From JBDWFY01 sp965275915 (GTDB lineage: Bacteria; Pseudomonadota; Alphaproteobacteria; Rhizobiales; Stappiaceae), in NCBI GenBank assembly GCA_965275915.1, contig CBDHYI010000007.1, positions 1,922,001-1,986,000 of the forward strand: a DNA stretch of 64,000 bases, read 5' to 3'. The position numbers and the translations under genes are program-made. The stretch's first letter is position 1. Each line of letters opens with the position of its first letter. Shown here in pieces: positions 8,642 to 17,162 of this stretch. The notes below the pieces were generated by a model. It was not told the DNA's origin, made no database searches, and saw nothing but the letters and a program-made list of their open reading frames with translations.

Positions 8642-9400
8642 AATTGGGAAGGTCGTCGTGGTTGGCGCCGGTTTTGCCGGGCTTTCGGCGACGAAAGCCA
8701 TGGCGCATGCGCCGGTAGAAATCACCTTGATCGACCGGCACAATTATCATCTGTTCCAGTCGCTTCTTTATCAAGTAGCGACAGCGGCTCTGACGCCTGC
8801 CAAGATTGCAGCACCTATCCGGGGTATGCTGCGCAAACGACAGAACGTAACGGTTTTGATGGACGAAGTAACCGGTGTCGACGCCGATACCCGGCCGGTC
8901 AAAACGCGCGGTGGCAGGTCACTGCCGTCCGATGCGCCGGTTCTTGCGACCGGGGCGCGGCCATGTTCCGGTTCAGGACGATCTGACCGTTGCCGGGTAT
9001 CCCAACATCTATGCAATCGGCGATACCGCTGCCCACGTTCCGGAAAAGTCCGAGCGTCCGCTGCCCGGCGTCGCACCGGTTGCGAAACAGATGGGCAGCT
9101 ATGTCGGACGCCGCCTTGCACGCCTGTCGGTCGGAAAGCCCGTGTGCAGGGCCTTCCGCTATGCCGACTATGGTTCCATGGCAACGATCGGCCGCAACCG
9201 GGCAATCGCGGAAATTGGACGGTACAGGATCACCGGATTCCCGGGCTGGCTCCTGTGGGGTCTTGCCCATGTGTTCTTCTTAATCGGCTACCGCAGCCGC
9301 CTCATCGTGATGCTGAGCTGGGCCTGGTCCTACGTGACCTGGCAGCGCGGTGTTCGTCTCATAACGGAAATAACTAATTCAAGTAATTGGAGTAAATCAG
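8625..9400 (+). pseudogene. Type II NADH dehydrogenase-like gene with internal deletion
   Basis: The 5' part encodes an NDH-2-type FAD oxidoreductase: KVVVVGAGFAGLSATKAM, DRHNYHLFQSLLYQVATAAL, then a degraded APVLATGAR. At about 8960 the frame jumps to +1, where the 3' half of the same family appears: DDLTVAGYPNIYAIGDTA, LPGVAPVAKQMGSYVGRRLA, GWLLWGLAHVFFLIGYRSRL. Between them roughly 190 residues (the NADH-binding half) are missing. The 3' frame has no stop of its own before it runs into bdhA. Intact members have about 420-440 residues, so no functional enzyme is expected. Confidence 0.85.
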
Positions 9401-10183
9401 ATGACACAAGTCAGAACCGCAGTTGTAACAGGCTCCTCGAGTGGGATCGGTCTTGGTATTGCTCAGGCGCTCGCCGCGCAGGGCATGAACATCATGATGA
9501 ACGGCATCGAGCCGGCAGAACAAGTCGAGGAAAACCGACTGGAAATCGAACGCATCCACGGTGTCGAAGCCGCCTACAGTGCTGCCGACATGATGAGACC
9601 GGAGGGTGCACGTGAAGTGATCTCCTCGGCCGTCGACCGGTTCGGCACTGTCGACGTTTTGGTGAACAATGCGGGTATTCAGTTCGTTGCACCGATTGAT
9701 GAGTTTCCAGAGGACAAATGGGACGCGATCATTGCCCTCAACCTTTCAGCGGCCTTTCACACCATCAAGGCGGTCGTACCTGCCATGCGTGCAAGGGGAT
9801 GGGGGCGCATCGTCAACATCGCCTCGGCCCATGGGCTTGTCGCATCACCCTATAAGTCGGCTTACGTTTCCGCCAAGCACGCCATTCTGGGCCTTACGAA
9901 AACCGTGGCGTTAGAAACGGCGGAGCAGGGCATCACCGTCAACGCTATCTGCCCGGGTTACGTCTGGACACCGCTGGTGGAAAAACAGATCCCGGATACG
10001 GCGAAGGCGCGCGGTATGACCGAGGAACAGGTTAAGCGTGACGTTCTTCTCGCTGCCCAACCGACCAAGAAATTTGCGACGGTCGAAGAAATGGGTGCTG
10101 TCGCGGCGTTCCTGTGCACTGATGGTGCGGCATCGATCACCGGAACCGCGATTCCGGTCGACGGCGGTTGGACGGCGCAGTGA
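9401..10183 (+). CDS. bdhA: 3-hydroxybutyrate dehydrogenase
   Basis: A 260-residue classical short-chain dehydrogenase: TGSSSGIGLGIA for NAD binding, NNAG at ~89, active-site Ser in NIASAHGLVAS, YVSAK as Tyr/Lys pair, and the family-typical ALETAEQGITVNAICPGYVW and LVEKQIPD. It interconverts 3-hydroxybutyrate and acetoacetate (EC 1.1.1.30) with NAD, a step in polyhydroxybutyrate use. The ribosome site TTGGAG lies 7 bp before the ATG. The patatin gene follows after 22 bp, and a phasin-like gene is upstream on the same strand, supporting a storage-polymer role. Confidence 0.92.
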   Translation: MTQVRTAVVTGSSSGIGLGIAQALAAQGMNIMMNGIEPAEQVEENRLEIERIHGVEAAYSAADMMRPEGAREVISSAVDRFGTVDVLVNNAGIQFVAPIDEFPEDKWDAIIALNLSAAFHTIKAVVPAMRARGWGRIVNIASAHGLVASPYKSAYVSAKHAILGLTKTVALETAEQGITVNAICPGYVWTPLVEKQIPDTAKARGMTEEQVKRDVLLAAQPTKKFATVEEMGAVAAFLCTDGAASITGTAIPVDGGWTAQ

Positions 10184-10205
10184 TGGAGGCGGAAAGAGTG
10201 GTCTG

Positions 10206-11249
10206 ATGGCAAAGAACAGCAAATCCCTGAACCTTGCGCTTCAAGGTGGCGGCGCCCACGGTGCCTTCACTTGGGGCGTTCTCGATCGTCTTTTGGCCGA
10301 CGGGCGGCTGGAATTCGACGCAATATCCGGAACCTCGGCCGGGGCCATGAATGCGGTTGTCCTGGCCGACGGGCTGGTTGAGGGTGGTCATGACGGTGCG
10401 CGCGAGAACCTGGAGAATTTCTGGCGCACTATGGCCGATCGCGCCAGATTCAGCCCGATCCAGCGGTCAGTCATCGACCGGCTGACCGGCAACTGGAACC
10501 TCGAGCATTCAGTCAGCTACCATTTTTTGGATGCGCTGACACGCGTTGTTTCGCCGTACCAGCTCAACCCCATGAACATTAATCCGCTCAAATCCGTTCT
10601 TGAAGACTGCGTCGACTTTGATCGCGTCCGGCGCTGTGACAAGACAAAAATGTTCATTTCGGCAACCAATGTGGAAACCGGGCGGGTGCAGGTGTTCGAC
10701 CGCAAAAACCTGACCGCGGACATGGTCATGGCCTCCGCCTGCCTGCCGTTCCTGTTTCAGGCTGTCGAAATCGACGGTGTTCCCTATTGGGATGGCGGTT
10801 ACATGGGCAATCCGGTGCTGTTCCCGTTCCACTCCCAGACCGATTGCGGGGACATCCTGGTCATTCAGATCAACCCGATCGAGCGCAAGGGCGCGCCGAA
10901 AACAGCTGTCGATATTCTCAATCGGATCAACGAGATCAGTTTCAATGGCAGTCTGTTGAAAGAATTGCGGTCCATTGATTTCGTCCGCCGCCTGATCGAT
11001 GAAGGCAAGCTTTCGGAAGAGCACTATCGCAGGGTTCGCGTCCATATCATGGAAAACCAGGAAGAACTCAAACCTCTTGGAGCGTCGTCGAAATTGAATG
11101 CGGAATGGGACTTTCTCGTTTATTTGCGCGATCTGGGACGGGACACTGCGGCGAAATGGCTGAAAACGCATTTCAGCGACATCGGCGAACGGTCGACCGT
11201 TGACCTGAAGGCCATGTTCCAGGGCATCGGCGCGGTGCATCATGGCTGA
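10206..11249 (+). CDS. Patatin-like phospholipase
   Basis: A 347-residue protein starting at 10206 (MAKNSKSLNLALQGGGAHG; the GGAGG site lies upstream). It has the full patatin signature: oxyanion loop QGGGAHGAF, nucleophile elbow GTSAG, and catalytic Asp in WDGGYMGNP. These Ser/Asp hydrolases cleave acyl esters of phospholipids or lipids. No signal peptide, so cytoplasmic. Position between 3-hydroxybutyrate dehydrogenase and NAD(P)HX epimerase, overlapping the latter by 8 bp, argues for co-transcription. The natural substrate is not known. Confidence 0.9.
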   Translation: MAKNSKSLNLALQGGGAHGAFTWGVLDRLLADGRLEFDAISGTSAGAMNAVVLADGLVEGGHDGARENLENFWRTMADRARFSPIQRSVIDRLTGNWNLEHSVSYHFLDALTRVVSPYQLNPMNINPLKSVLEDCVDFDRVRRCDKTKMFISATNVETGRVQVFDRKNLTADMVMASACLPFLFQAVEIDGVPYWDGGYMGNPVLFPFHSQTDCGDILVIQINPIERKGAPKTAVDILNRINEISFNGSLLKELRSIDFVRRLIDEGKLSEEHYRRVRVHIMENQEELKPLGASSKLNAEWDFLVYLRDLGRDTAAKWLKTHFSDIGERSTVDLKAMFQGIGAVHHG

Positions 11250-11997
11250 TGCGCGCAACATTTTCCCCAAGGTTTCGCGCCTTCCCGAAGTCGACACGGC
11301 CGCGATGATCGAGGTCGACCGGCTGATGATGGAAGACTACCGGATCAGCCTGTTCCAGATGATGGAAAATGCAGGCCGCTGTCTGGCGGTCTTAGCCCGG
11401 GTAATTGCCCTTGGCGGTGACGCCCGAGGAAAGCAGGTTCTCGCGCTCGCCGGCGGCGGCGGAAATGGCGGCGGTGTCCTGACTGCGTCCCGGAGGCTTG
11501 CAGCATGGGGAGCCGATGTCACGATTGCCTTGGCGCAGGAACGTGACCGGATAGCGCCCGTGCCGCTGGCGCAGCTTGAAATCCTCGAACGCCTTGACGG
11601 CACAAGGCATGCCCGGCCGGAAGATGCTCTCAAGCCGTTTGACGTCATACTCGACGGGCTGATCGGTTACTCGCTCGAAGGCACGCCGGGAGGGCGAACC
11701 GCCGAGTTGATCGAATGGGCCAACAGGTCTCCGGCACCAACAATTTCGCTCGATGTACCGTCCGGATTCGACACCGGTTCAGGAACCCCGTCGGATCTGA
11801 TGATCCAGGCCGCCGCAACGTTGACAATCGCCTTGCCCAAGAAAGGTATGCAGACTGTCTCGGTACAGGATCATTTCGGAGATCTTTACTGCGCCGATAT
11901 CAGCGTGCCGCCGGAACTCTACGCACGTCTGAGACCGTCACTCGATGTGCCGCCCTTTTTCGGCGGTGGCGACATTGTCAGGGTTGGCGGGTCATGA
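11242..11997 (+). CDS. nnrE: NAD(P)H-hydrate epimerase (YjeF N-terminal domain protein)
   Basis: A 251-residue protein of the YjeF_N family: LMMEDYRISLFQMMENAGRC near the N-terminus, a Gly-rich AGGGGNGGG loop for nucleotide binding, DVILDGLIGYSL, and SLDVPSGFDTGSGTP. It converts the R form of hydrated NAD(P)H to the S form for repair. Only the epimerase half is present; the ADP-dependent dehydratase half (NnrD), fused in many bacteria, is absent here. It overlaps both neighbours (8 bp and ATGA). Confidence 0.85.
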   Translation: MADARNIFPKVSRLPEVDTAAMIEVDRLMMEDYRISLFQMMENAGRCLAVLARVIALGGDARGKQVLALAGGGGNGGGVLTASRRLAAWGADVTIALAQERDRIAPVPLAQLEILERLDGTRHARPEDALKPFDVILDGLIGYSLEGTPGGRTAELIEWANRSPAPTISLDVPSGFDTGSGTPSDLMIQAAATLTIALPKKGMQTVSVQDHFGDLYCADISVPPELYARLRPSLDVPPFFGGGDIVRVGGS

Positions 11998-13328
11998 GGC
12001 TTTGGCGATTGCGCATTGGGCTTGCGGCATTCCTCGTCCTCGGGGCTTGCGCCGGACCGCGCATGCTGGTCTATCCGCCGACGATCTATGCAGGCGGATA
12101 TCCTGCGGTAAGCGTTCCGGTGCAACAGCAAACAGCGCTGACAAGCATCATGTTCGCAACGGACCGGTTGCCGGAAGGAGATGGATATGGTTCAGACCGA
12201 TCGCAGGCCCTAGCCTTTGGCAATGTCAGCATCGCGTTCGAGACAGAGAGCTGGGACTCGCTTGTCACTGCCAGCGGAGGCACGGGTAAACCCAGGATTC
12301 CGATCAGGATCACGGACGTGACCGAAACGGGCCGGTTTCCGGCAACGCCTTTACCCTTCACCGTCCGTGATGGCCATCCGATCGACCTGCCGGGTCCGCG
12401 CGCCGATTACAAGGAAAGCATCCGTGCCTTCAAATCCGAGCTGTCCCGGCGGTTGAGTTCCGCTGCGGAGCGTGAACTTATTATCTTCGTTCACGGTTTC
12501 AACAACGATTTTGACGCTGCAGCCCTTTCGACGGCGGAACTCTGGCATTACACTGGCAGACAGAGCGTGCCGCTGATCTATACATGGCCGGCGGGACATG
12601 GCGGGTTCAAGGGCTATTTCACAGACAGGGAGAGCGGCGAGTTCACCGTCTATCATCTCAAGGAAGTTTTGAGACATGCCGCACGCGTTCCGGACCTTGA
12701 GCGGATCCATCTGATCGCACACAGCAGGGGTACAGACGTCGCGACAACTGCTCTGAGGGAACTGGTGATCGAGGCCAGGGCAGCGGGTCAAAGCCCCCGC
12801 AAGACACTGAAGATCGAGAACCTCATTCTTGCCGCACCGGATCTGGATTTCGGCGTTGTCGGTCAGAGACTGATTGCGGAGCAGTTCGGAACCGCTTTCG
12901 GCAGGATCACGGTCTACACAAACAAAAAGGATGGCGCCCTCGGCATCGCGCAGTTTCTCATGCAGGGACAGAGGTTCGGACGCCTGCAGACGGACGCACT
13001 GACGGAAGACGAACGGCAGATTTTCACCAACGTCCGTAACGTGCATTTCATCAACGTTCCCCAGGCCGACGGTTTTTTCGGACATGCCTATTACCGGGAA
13101 ACACCCGAAGTGCTTTCAGACATTGCCATTATCATACGCGAAAGGGCAAACCCGGGAGCACCGGAAAGACCGCTGACACATCTGCGGTTGAACTTCTGGG
13201 AAGTTCCGGACGGGTACCCGACCGCAACTGGTCGCAAAGGGCAGACGTCCGACCTCTCAAGGGATACCGCCCTTGGAACGCTCGATTTAAACACATCTCG
13301 TACCCAAAGGGTTGTTTCGAAATTATGA
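11994..13328 (+). CDS. Lipoprotein alpha/beta hydrolase (DUF900 type)
   Basis: A 444-residue protein; the start at 11994 overlaps the upstream stop (ATGA) and gives a lipoprotein signal (GLAAFLVLGAC, Cys at ~20). The rest is an alpha/beta-hydrolase of the DUF900 family: ELIIFVHGFNNDF carries the HG oxyanion region and HLIAHSRGTDVA contains the nucleophile Ser in GxSxG-like form (AHSRG). The protein would be membrane-anchored in the periplasm and act as an esterase or lipase. It closes the run of plus-strand genes. Confidence 0.85.
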   Translation: MRLWRLRIGLAAFLVLGACAGPRMLVYPPTIYAGGYPAVSVPVQQQTALTSIMFATDRLPEGDGYGSDRSQALAFGNVSIAFETESWDSLVTASGGTGKPRIPIRITDVTETGRFPATPLPFTVRDGHPIDLPGPRADYKESIRAFKSELSRRLSSAAERELIIFVHGFNNDFDAAALSTAELWHYTGRQSVPLIYTWPAGHGGFKGYFTDRESGEFTVYHLKEVLRHAARVPDLERIHLIAHSRGTDVATTALRELVIEARAAGQSPRKTLKIENLILAAPDLDFGVVGQRLIAEQFGTAFGRITVYTNKKDGALGIAQFLMQGQRFGRLQTDALTEDERQIFTNVRNVHFINVPQADGFFGHAYYRETPEVLSDIAIIIRERANPGAPERPLTHLRLNFWEVPDGYPTATGRKGQTSDLSRDTALGTLDLNTSRTQRVVSKL

Positions 13329-13380
13329 ATAATAACGAATTGGCCTCACTGACACACAGGTCTCCTCAACTCACGGAACT

Positions 13381-14676
13381 CTATGCAGATGCAAGGCTTC
13401 CGGTCGATCCCTCACTGTCTCCTTCCTCAGCGATCTCAGTCAGAGTGGCCAGCAACTTGGCCACCTCACGTTCTGTGTTGTAATGGCACAAGGAAATCCG
13501 AATGCAGTCCGTCATGCCGAGCGGGGACAGCACATTCCCGCTGTAATGATCCGCTTTGCGCGTATGCGTCCGGATGCCCTGGGCATTGAGCGCGCTGACC
13601 ACTTCTTCCGATGACATTCCATCGACAACAATGGACACCAGGCCTTCACGCGCTGGATTGTCGGCACCCCCCAAAATGGTGACATTTTCCAGATCGCGCA
13701 GTCCTCGAAGATTGCCGGTGCCGTTGATCATGGCATTGGTCAGGTGGGTTTCATAGGCGTGAATGGCACGACCTGCCGCTTCGATCCGCCTGCGCGGGTC
13801 GGTTTCCTCCGAAACCTCTCCGCCGAGCCAGTCGAAATAGGCCACGACGTCGGACAGAGTGGCGTAAGAACCGGTGTCTCGTGTCCCGAATTCCCAACCT
13901 GTCGCCGGTGCGTCGATCAGCATGTCATGCGGAAGCGTGCCCAGCCTATCGGAAATCCAGGTGATGCCGTATCCGTGGCGCGAGAACATCTTGTAGGGCG
14001 AAATCGCATAGCCATCGACATTATAGGCGTCCAGATCCAACTGCCCGTGCGCGGCATGCTGGATCCCATCGACGATGATCAGACAGTCCGGTGAAACCGC
14101 GCGGATCGCCGCCGAAATCGCGGTAACATCCATACCCATCCCCGTCACCGGAGAGGCGTGCAGGATCGTGGCCACCGCCACATCGGGCGTCATCAAGGCG
14201 CTGTAATCCTCGGCGGTGACAAGACCCGTGGCGTCATCATGGGGCACATTCACATACTCCAGCTCCGCAATTGCGGCCCAGCGGCGGGCGGCACTGCGAG
14301 AAGCAGGATGTTCGATGGATGAGCCAATCACATTGGCGCCCTTCGGCGCGCTCAGACAAGCCGTGCGGATCATGCGGAACAGCAGTTCAGTGCCGCTTTC
14401 ACCGGCAAAAAACTGGCCCGAGGTCGCGTTCATGAAAACGGCCAAGTCCGCTTTAGCTTTGTTGATCACATCCTGTGTGCACTTGCCTGCCGGGTTGATG
14501 CGGCCCGGGTTGTCCGGGATCGCCGCATAAAATCCGGATGTCTCGACAACCGACTTCAGCGTCAGCGCACCTCCTGCGTTTTCAAAGAAGATACGATCGC
14601 CCTGAAACGGACAACTGTCTACATGCGCAAAACGGTTGCGTATCTCGGCCAAAAGGCCTGGATTGTCTTGGATCAT
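13381..14676 (-). CDS. Class-V aminotransferase / cysteine-desulfurase-like PLP enzyme
   Basis: A 431-residue fold-type I PLP enzyme. Asp and Gln of the cofactor pocket sit in CLIIVDGIQHAAHG, the Schiff-base Lys in AISPYKMFSRHGYGITW, and IFFENAGGALT opens the fold. Members include cysteine desulfurases, isopenicillin-N epimerases and C-S lyases; the specificity loop does not let me choose. The start at 14676 has an AGGA ribosome site; an ATG at 14700 has none. It is the last gene of the minus-strand hyu/TRAP operon, 33 bp after the amidotransferase. Confidence 0.82.
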   Translation of the reverse strand: MIQDNPGLLAEIRNRFAHVDSCPFQGDRIFFENAGGALTLKSVVETSGFYAAIPDNPGRINPAGKCTQDVINKAKADLAVFMNATSGQFFAGESGTELLFRMIRTACLSAPKGANVIGSSIEHPASRSAARRWAAIAELEYVNVPHDDATGLVTAEDYSALMTPDVAVATILHASPVTGMGMDVTAISAAIRAVSPDCLIIVDGIQHAAHGQLDLDAYNVDGYAISPYKMFSRHGYGITWISDRLGTLPHDMLIDAPATGWEFGTRDTGSYATLSDVVAYFDWLGGEVSEETDPRRRIEAAGRAIHAYETHLTNAMINGTGNLRGLRDLENVTILGGADNPAREGLVSIVVDGMSSEEVVSALNAQGIRTHTRKADHYSGNVLSPLGMTDCIRISLCHYNTEREVAKLLATLTEIAEEGDSEGSTGSLASA

Positions 14677-14709
14677 GGTCGGGGGTCCTGTCGGAGCCAT
14701 GGGCGCTGT

Positions 14710-15426
14710 TTAAGAAACTGGGGTTTGCGGGGCCGTGATCGTTTCAAGGAAACGTTCAAGCACTGAAAACCCGAGATCGGCGGTAAAGCACTGCGCAAGA
14801 TAATCCTCCACATCATGACCGTTGTTTTCAAACCTGAGACGGTTCTGTGAAAACCAGGCGCGCAAGTCGGGCTCTGCCATTTCCGGATGCGGTTGAATAC
14901 CCCAAACCGGGCCATCGGACCAGCGCCAGAGGTGATTGCCGCAGCCCGCGCCGTCCGCCAGAACGATGATCTCCTCGCGCTTTGCCACAACTTCATCGCC
15001 GTGCCAGTGATAGACTTCAAAGCGCTCCGGCAGCTTGTGACACAGCGGATCGTTCTGCGCCGCCGCGCTCAGCGCAATCGTACCGCGCCCGCCTTCATGG
15101 GTCGCGCGTTTGAACACCGTGTCGCGCCCGACCAGAGCAGAGGCCAATACCTGACAACCAAAGCACAGCCCGATCATGGGAATTTGCCGCGCAGCAAGCT
15201 CGGGCAGCAACTTATGCAAGCGATGCACCCAGGGCAGATCGTCATAGGCTGCATCGAAACTGGGACTGACATAGACGCCGCAATAGTCATGGCCGGACGG
15301 GAATTCACCCAGATTGGTTCTACAGGTTTCAATCGTTAAACCGCTGACCGCAATGGTCCGGTCAAACCGGGTCTCGGGCTGCGGCGCGTGCCAATTGTCC
15401 AGGTAAAGAAACGGTTTCACCGTCAT
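14710..15426 (-). CDS. Class-I glutamine amidotransferase-like protein
   Basis: A 238-residue GATase1 domain standing alone. The nucleophile Cys sits in MIGLCFGCQVLA, and the His/Glu pair in GIQPHPEM. In stand-alone form such proteins release ammonia from glutamine or hydrolyse gamma-glutamyl bonds (for example gamma-glutamyl-polyamine or -peptide hydrolases). Its start overlaps the hyuB stop (ATGA), so it is translationally coupled to the oxoprolinase-like subunits. That linkage suggests a gamma-glutamyl or cyclic-imide substrate, which is inference. Confidence 0.85.
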   Translation of the reverse strand: MTVKPFLYLDNWHAPQPETRFDRTIAVSGLTIETCRTNLGEFPSGHDYCGVYVSPSFDAAYDDLPWVHRLHKLLPELAARQIPMIGLCFGCQVLASALVGRDTVFKRATHEGGRGTIALSAAAQNDPLCHKLPERFEVYHWHGDEVVAKREEIIVLADGAGCGNHLWRWSDGPVWGIQPHPEMAEPDLRAWFSQNRLRFENNGHDVEDYLAQCFTADLGFSVLERFLETITAPQTPVS

Positions 15427-17162
15427 GCCAACCGATCCATCTGCATGCGCTGTGCCTGAGTCGCGGCCAGATCGACGTGCAGATCCGCCGTCAGCACCAC
15501 GCCATAGTCATCACGCGCCGCCTGGACCGTGATCAGATCGTCAAGCACATCTTGCCGCACCAACTCCGGGTCACGCTTGATCGGGTCTCCATAACCGCCG
15601 CCGCCAGGCATCTCCAGCACAAGCTTCCGGCCATATGGCACCGTCTGGCGCCCTTTGCTTTTCATCGGTGCATTCGTGTCGGTGCGCACAACGCCTGCTG
15701 CACCGTCGAGCCCGCCATGACGGCCCTTGGGCGCCTGCCATGTGCGATCAAACATTGCGGCTATGCTGAACGGCGCGCCGCCTTCACAGCCGAATTCCAG
15801 AACCTGACCCAGCCCGCCGCGAAATGCTCCGGCTCCGCCGGAGCCTTCGCGAAACTCCTTGCGCCAAATGATCAGCGGGTACTGCGCCTCGATTGCCTCT
15901 ACCGGTGGCGTGCGCACGCCGGAGGGAAAGGCGGTTGTCGACATGCCATCCAGCGTCGGACGCCCGCCTGTGCCGCCGGTGTTGAAAGTGATCACATCGA
16001 AATCCTCAGTCAGAACGGGCGCGCTTGCCGCCACCTCCGGGTCGATCGCTGTCCTGCCGCCGCGGAACATCGGGTTCCACATGGCTCCGGCCCCCTCGGC
16101 CGGTACCTTGTCCGGAGCGGCCTGCGCCAGGCAGCCAAACACCAGATCCGGCAGCATCTGCCCAATAACATGACGGGCCGAAACGGGCATGGGTCGCTCC
16201 ACATTCAGGATCGAACCCAGCGGTGCATGCACATCCACCACATTGATGGAGCCCGCATTGCAGGGCACTTCCGGGCCGACGATACAGTTCACACCGAAGA
16301 CCGTATAGGCAATGCAGAAATTCATGACCACATTGATGCCGAACAGGCTTGCCTCCGAGGTGCCATCATAATCAATGCTCAACTGATCGCCTGAGATGGT
16401 CAGCTTCGCCCTCAGGCGGATCGGGTCGGTGAACCCGTCGAGCTCTGTTTCGTTTTCGTAGACTCCATCGGGCAGTTCACGGATCGCGTTGCGGATCGAT
16501 TCCCGGGACTGGGCAATAATGTAGTCGCCCACCTCCTCGATATCGTTGAGTTCGAATTCTTCCAGAATGGACACAAGCCGCCGCGCGCCCTCGTCATTGC
16601 AGGTCATCATGGCGTAGAAATCGCCTTCCATGTCTCGCGCATTGCGCACATTGGTGCGCAACAGGCCCATCAGGTCTTCGTTCACCACGCCTTCGCGCGC
16701 CAGATGCATGATCGGGATATTGATCCCTTCCTCGTAAACCTGCCGGCTGTCCGGACCGAAACCGCGTCCGCCCATGTCCACGATATGACAGGTATTGGCC
16801 AGCAGCCCAACCATCCGACCTTTGTAAAACGCCGGGGTTACCACGGTCACATCATGATAATGCCCGACCGACAGCCAGGGATCGTTTGTACAAAAGACGT
16901 CGCCCGGCTTCATCTCATCCACGGGGAATTTCTCGATGAAGTGTTTGACGCAGATGGCCATGGCGTTCACATGACCCGGCGTTCCGGTCACTGCTTGCGC
17001 GACCATATCGCCGCGACGGTTGAACACCCCCGCCGAGAGGTCACCGCATTCGCGGACCGATTGGCTGAAGGCCGTCCGAATGACAGTCTGGGCTTGCTCT
17101 TCAATGGCCGAAATCAACCGGCTCCAGATCAGCTGTTTACGAAGAAGTTCAAGCTCTTTCAT
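15423..17162 (-). CDS. hyuB: Hydantoinase B / 5-oxoprolinase-type subunit
   Basis: A 579-residue protein of the HyuB family: GDVFCTNDPWLSVGHYHDV near residue 95, DMGGRGFGPDSRQVYEEGIN, IDYDGTSEASLFGINVVMNF, and GGTGGRPTLDGMSTTAFPSG. Together with HyuA it performs ATP-dependent opening of hydantoins, 5-oxoproline or related cyclic amides. The start at 17162 (MKELELLRKQL) overlaps the end of hyuA by 14 bp; a longer frame to 17399 lies wholly within hyuA and is rejected. Substrate within the family cannot be told. Confidence 0.9.
   Translation of the reverse strand: MKELELLRKQLIWSRLISAIEEQAQTVIRTAFSQSVRECGDLSAGVFNRRGDMVAQAVTGTPGHVNAMAICVKHFIEKFPVDEMKPGDVFCTNDPWLSVGHYHDVTVVTPAFYKGRMVGLLANTCHIVDMGGRGFGPDSRQVYEEGINIPIMHLAREGVVNEDLMGLLRTNVRNARDMEGDFYAMMTCNDEGARRLVSILEEFELNDIEEVGDYIIAQSRESIRNAIRELPDGVYENETELDGFTDPIRLRAKLTISGDQLSIDYDGTSEASLFGINVVMNFCIAYTVFGVNCIVGPEVPCNAGSINVVDVHAPLGSILNVERPMPVSARHVIGQMLPDLVFGCLAQAAPDKVPAEGAGAMWNPMFRGGRTAIDPEVAASAPVLTEDFDVITFNTGGTGGRPTLDGMSTTAFPSGVRTPPVEAIEAQYPLIIWRKEFREGSGGAGAFRGGLGQVLEFGCEGGAPFSIAAMFDRTWQAPKGRHGGLDGAAGVVRTDTNAPMKSKGRQTVPYGRKLVLEMPGGGGYGDPIKRDPELVRQDVLDDLITVQAARDDYGVVLTADLHVDLAATQAQRMQMDRLA

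Noticed and set aside
13329..13380. Searched for a copy of the tRNA-Gly 3' end as an island attachment site
   Set aside because: No match to the TTCGAATCGCC end was seen near the point where gene direction flips, so island edges are not claimed as att sites.
15477..16394. 305-codon plus-strand frame inside hyuB
   Set aside because: It is antisense to a strongly conserved gene in GC-rich DNA, where such shadows are common.
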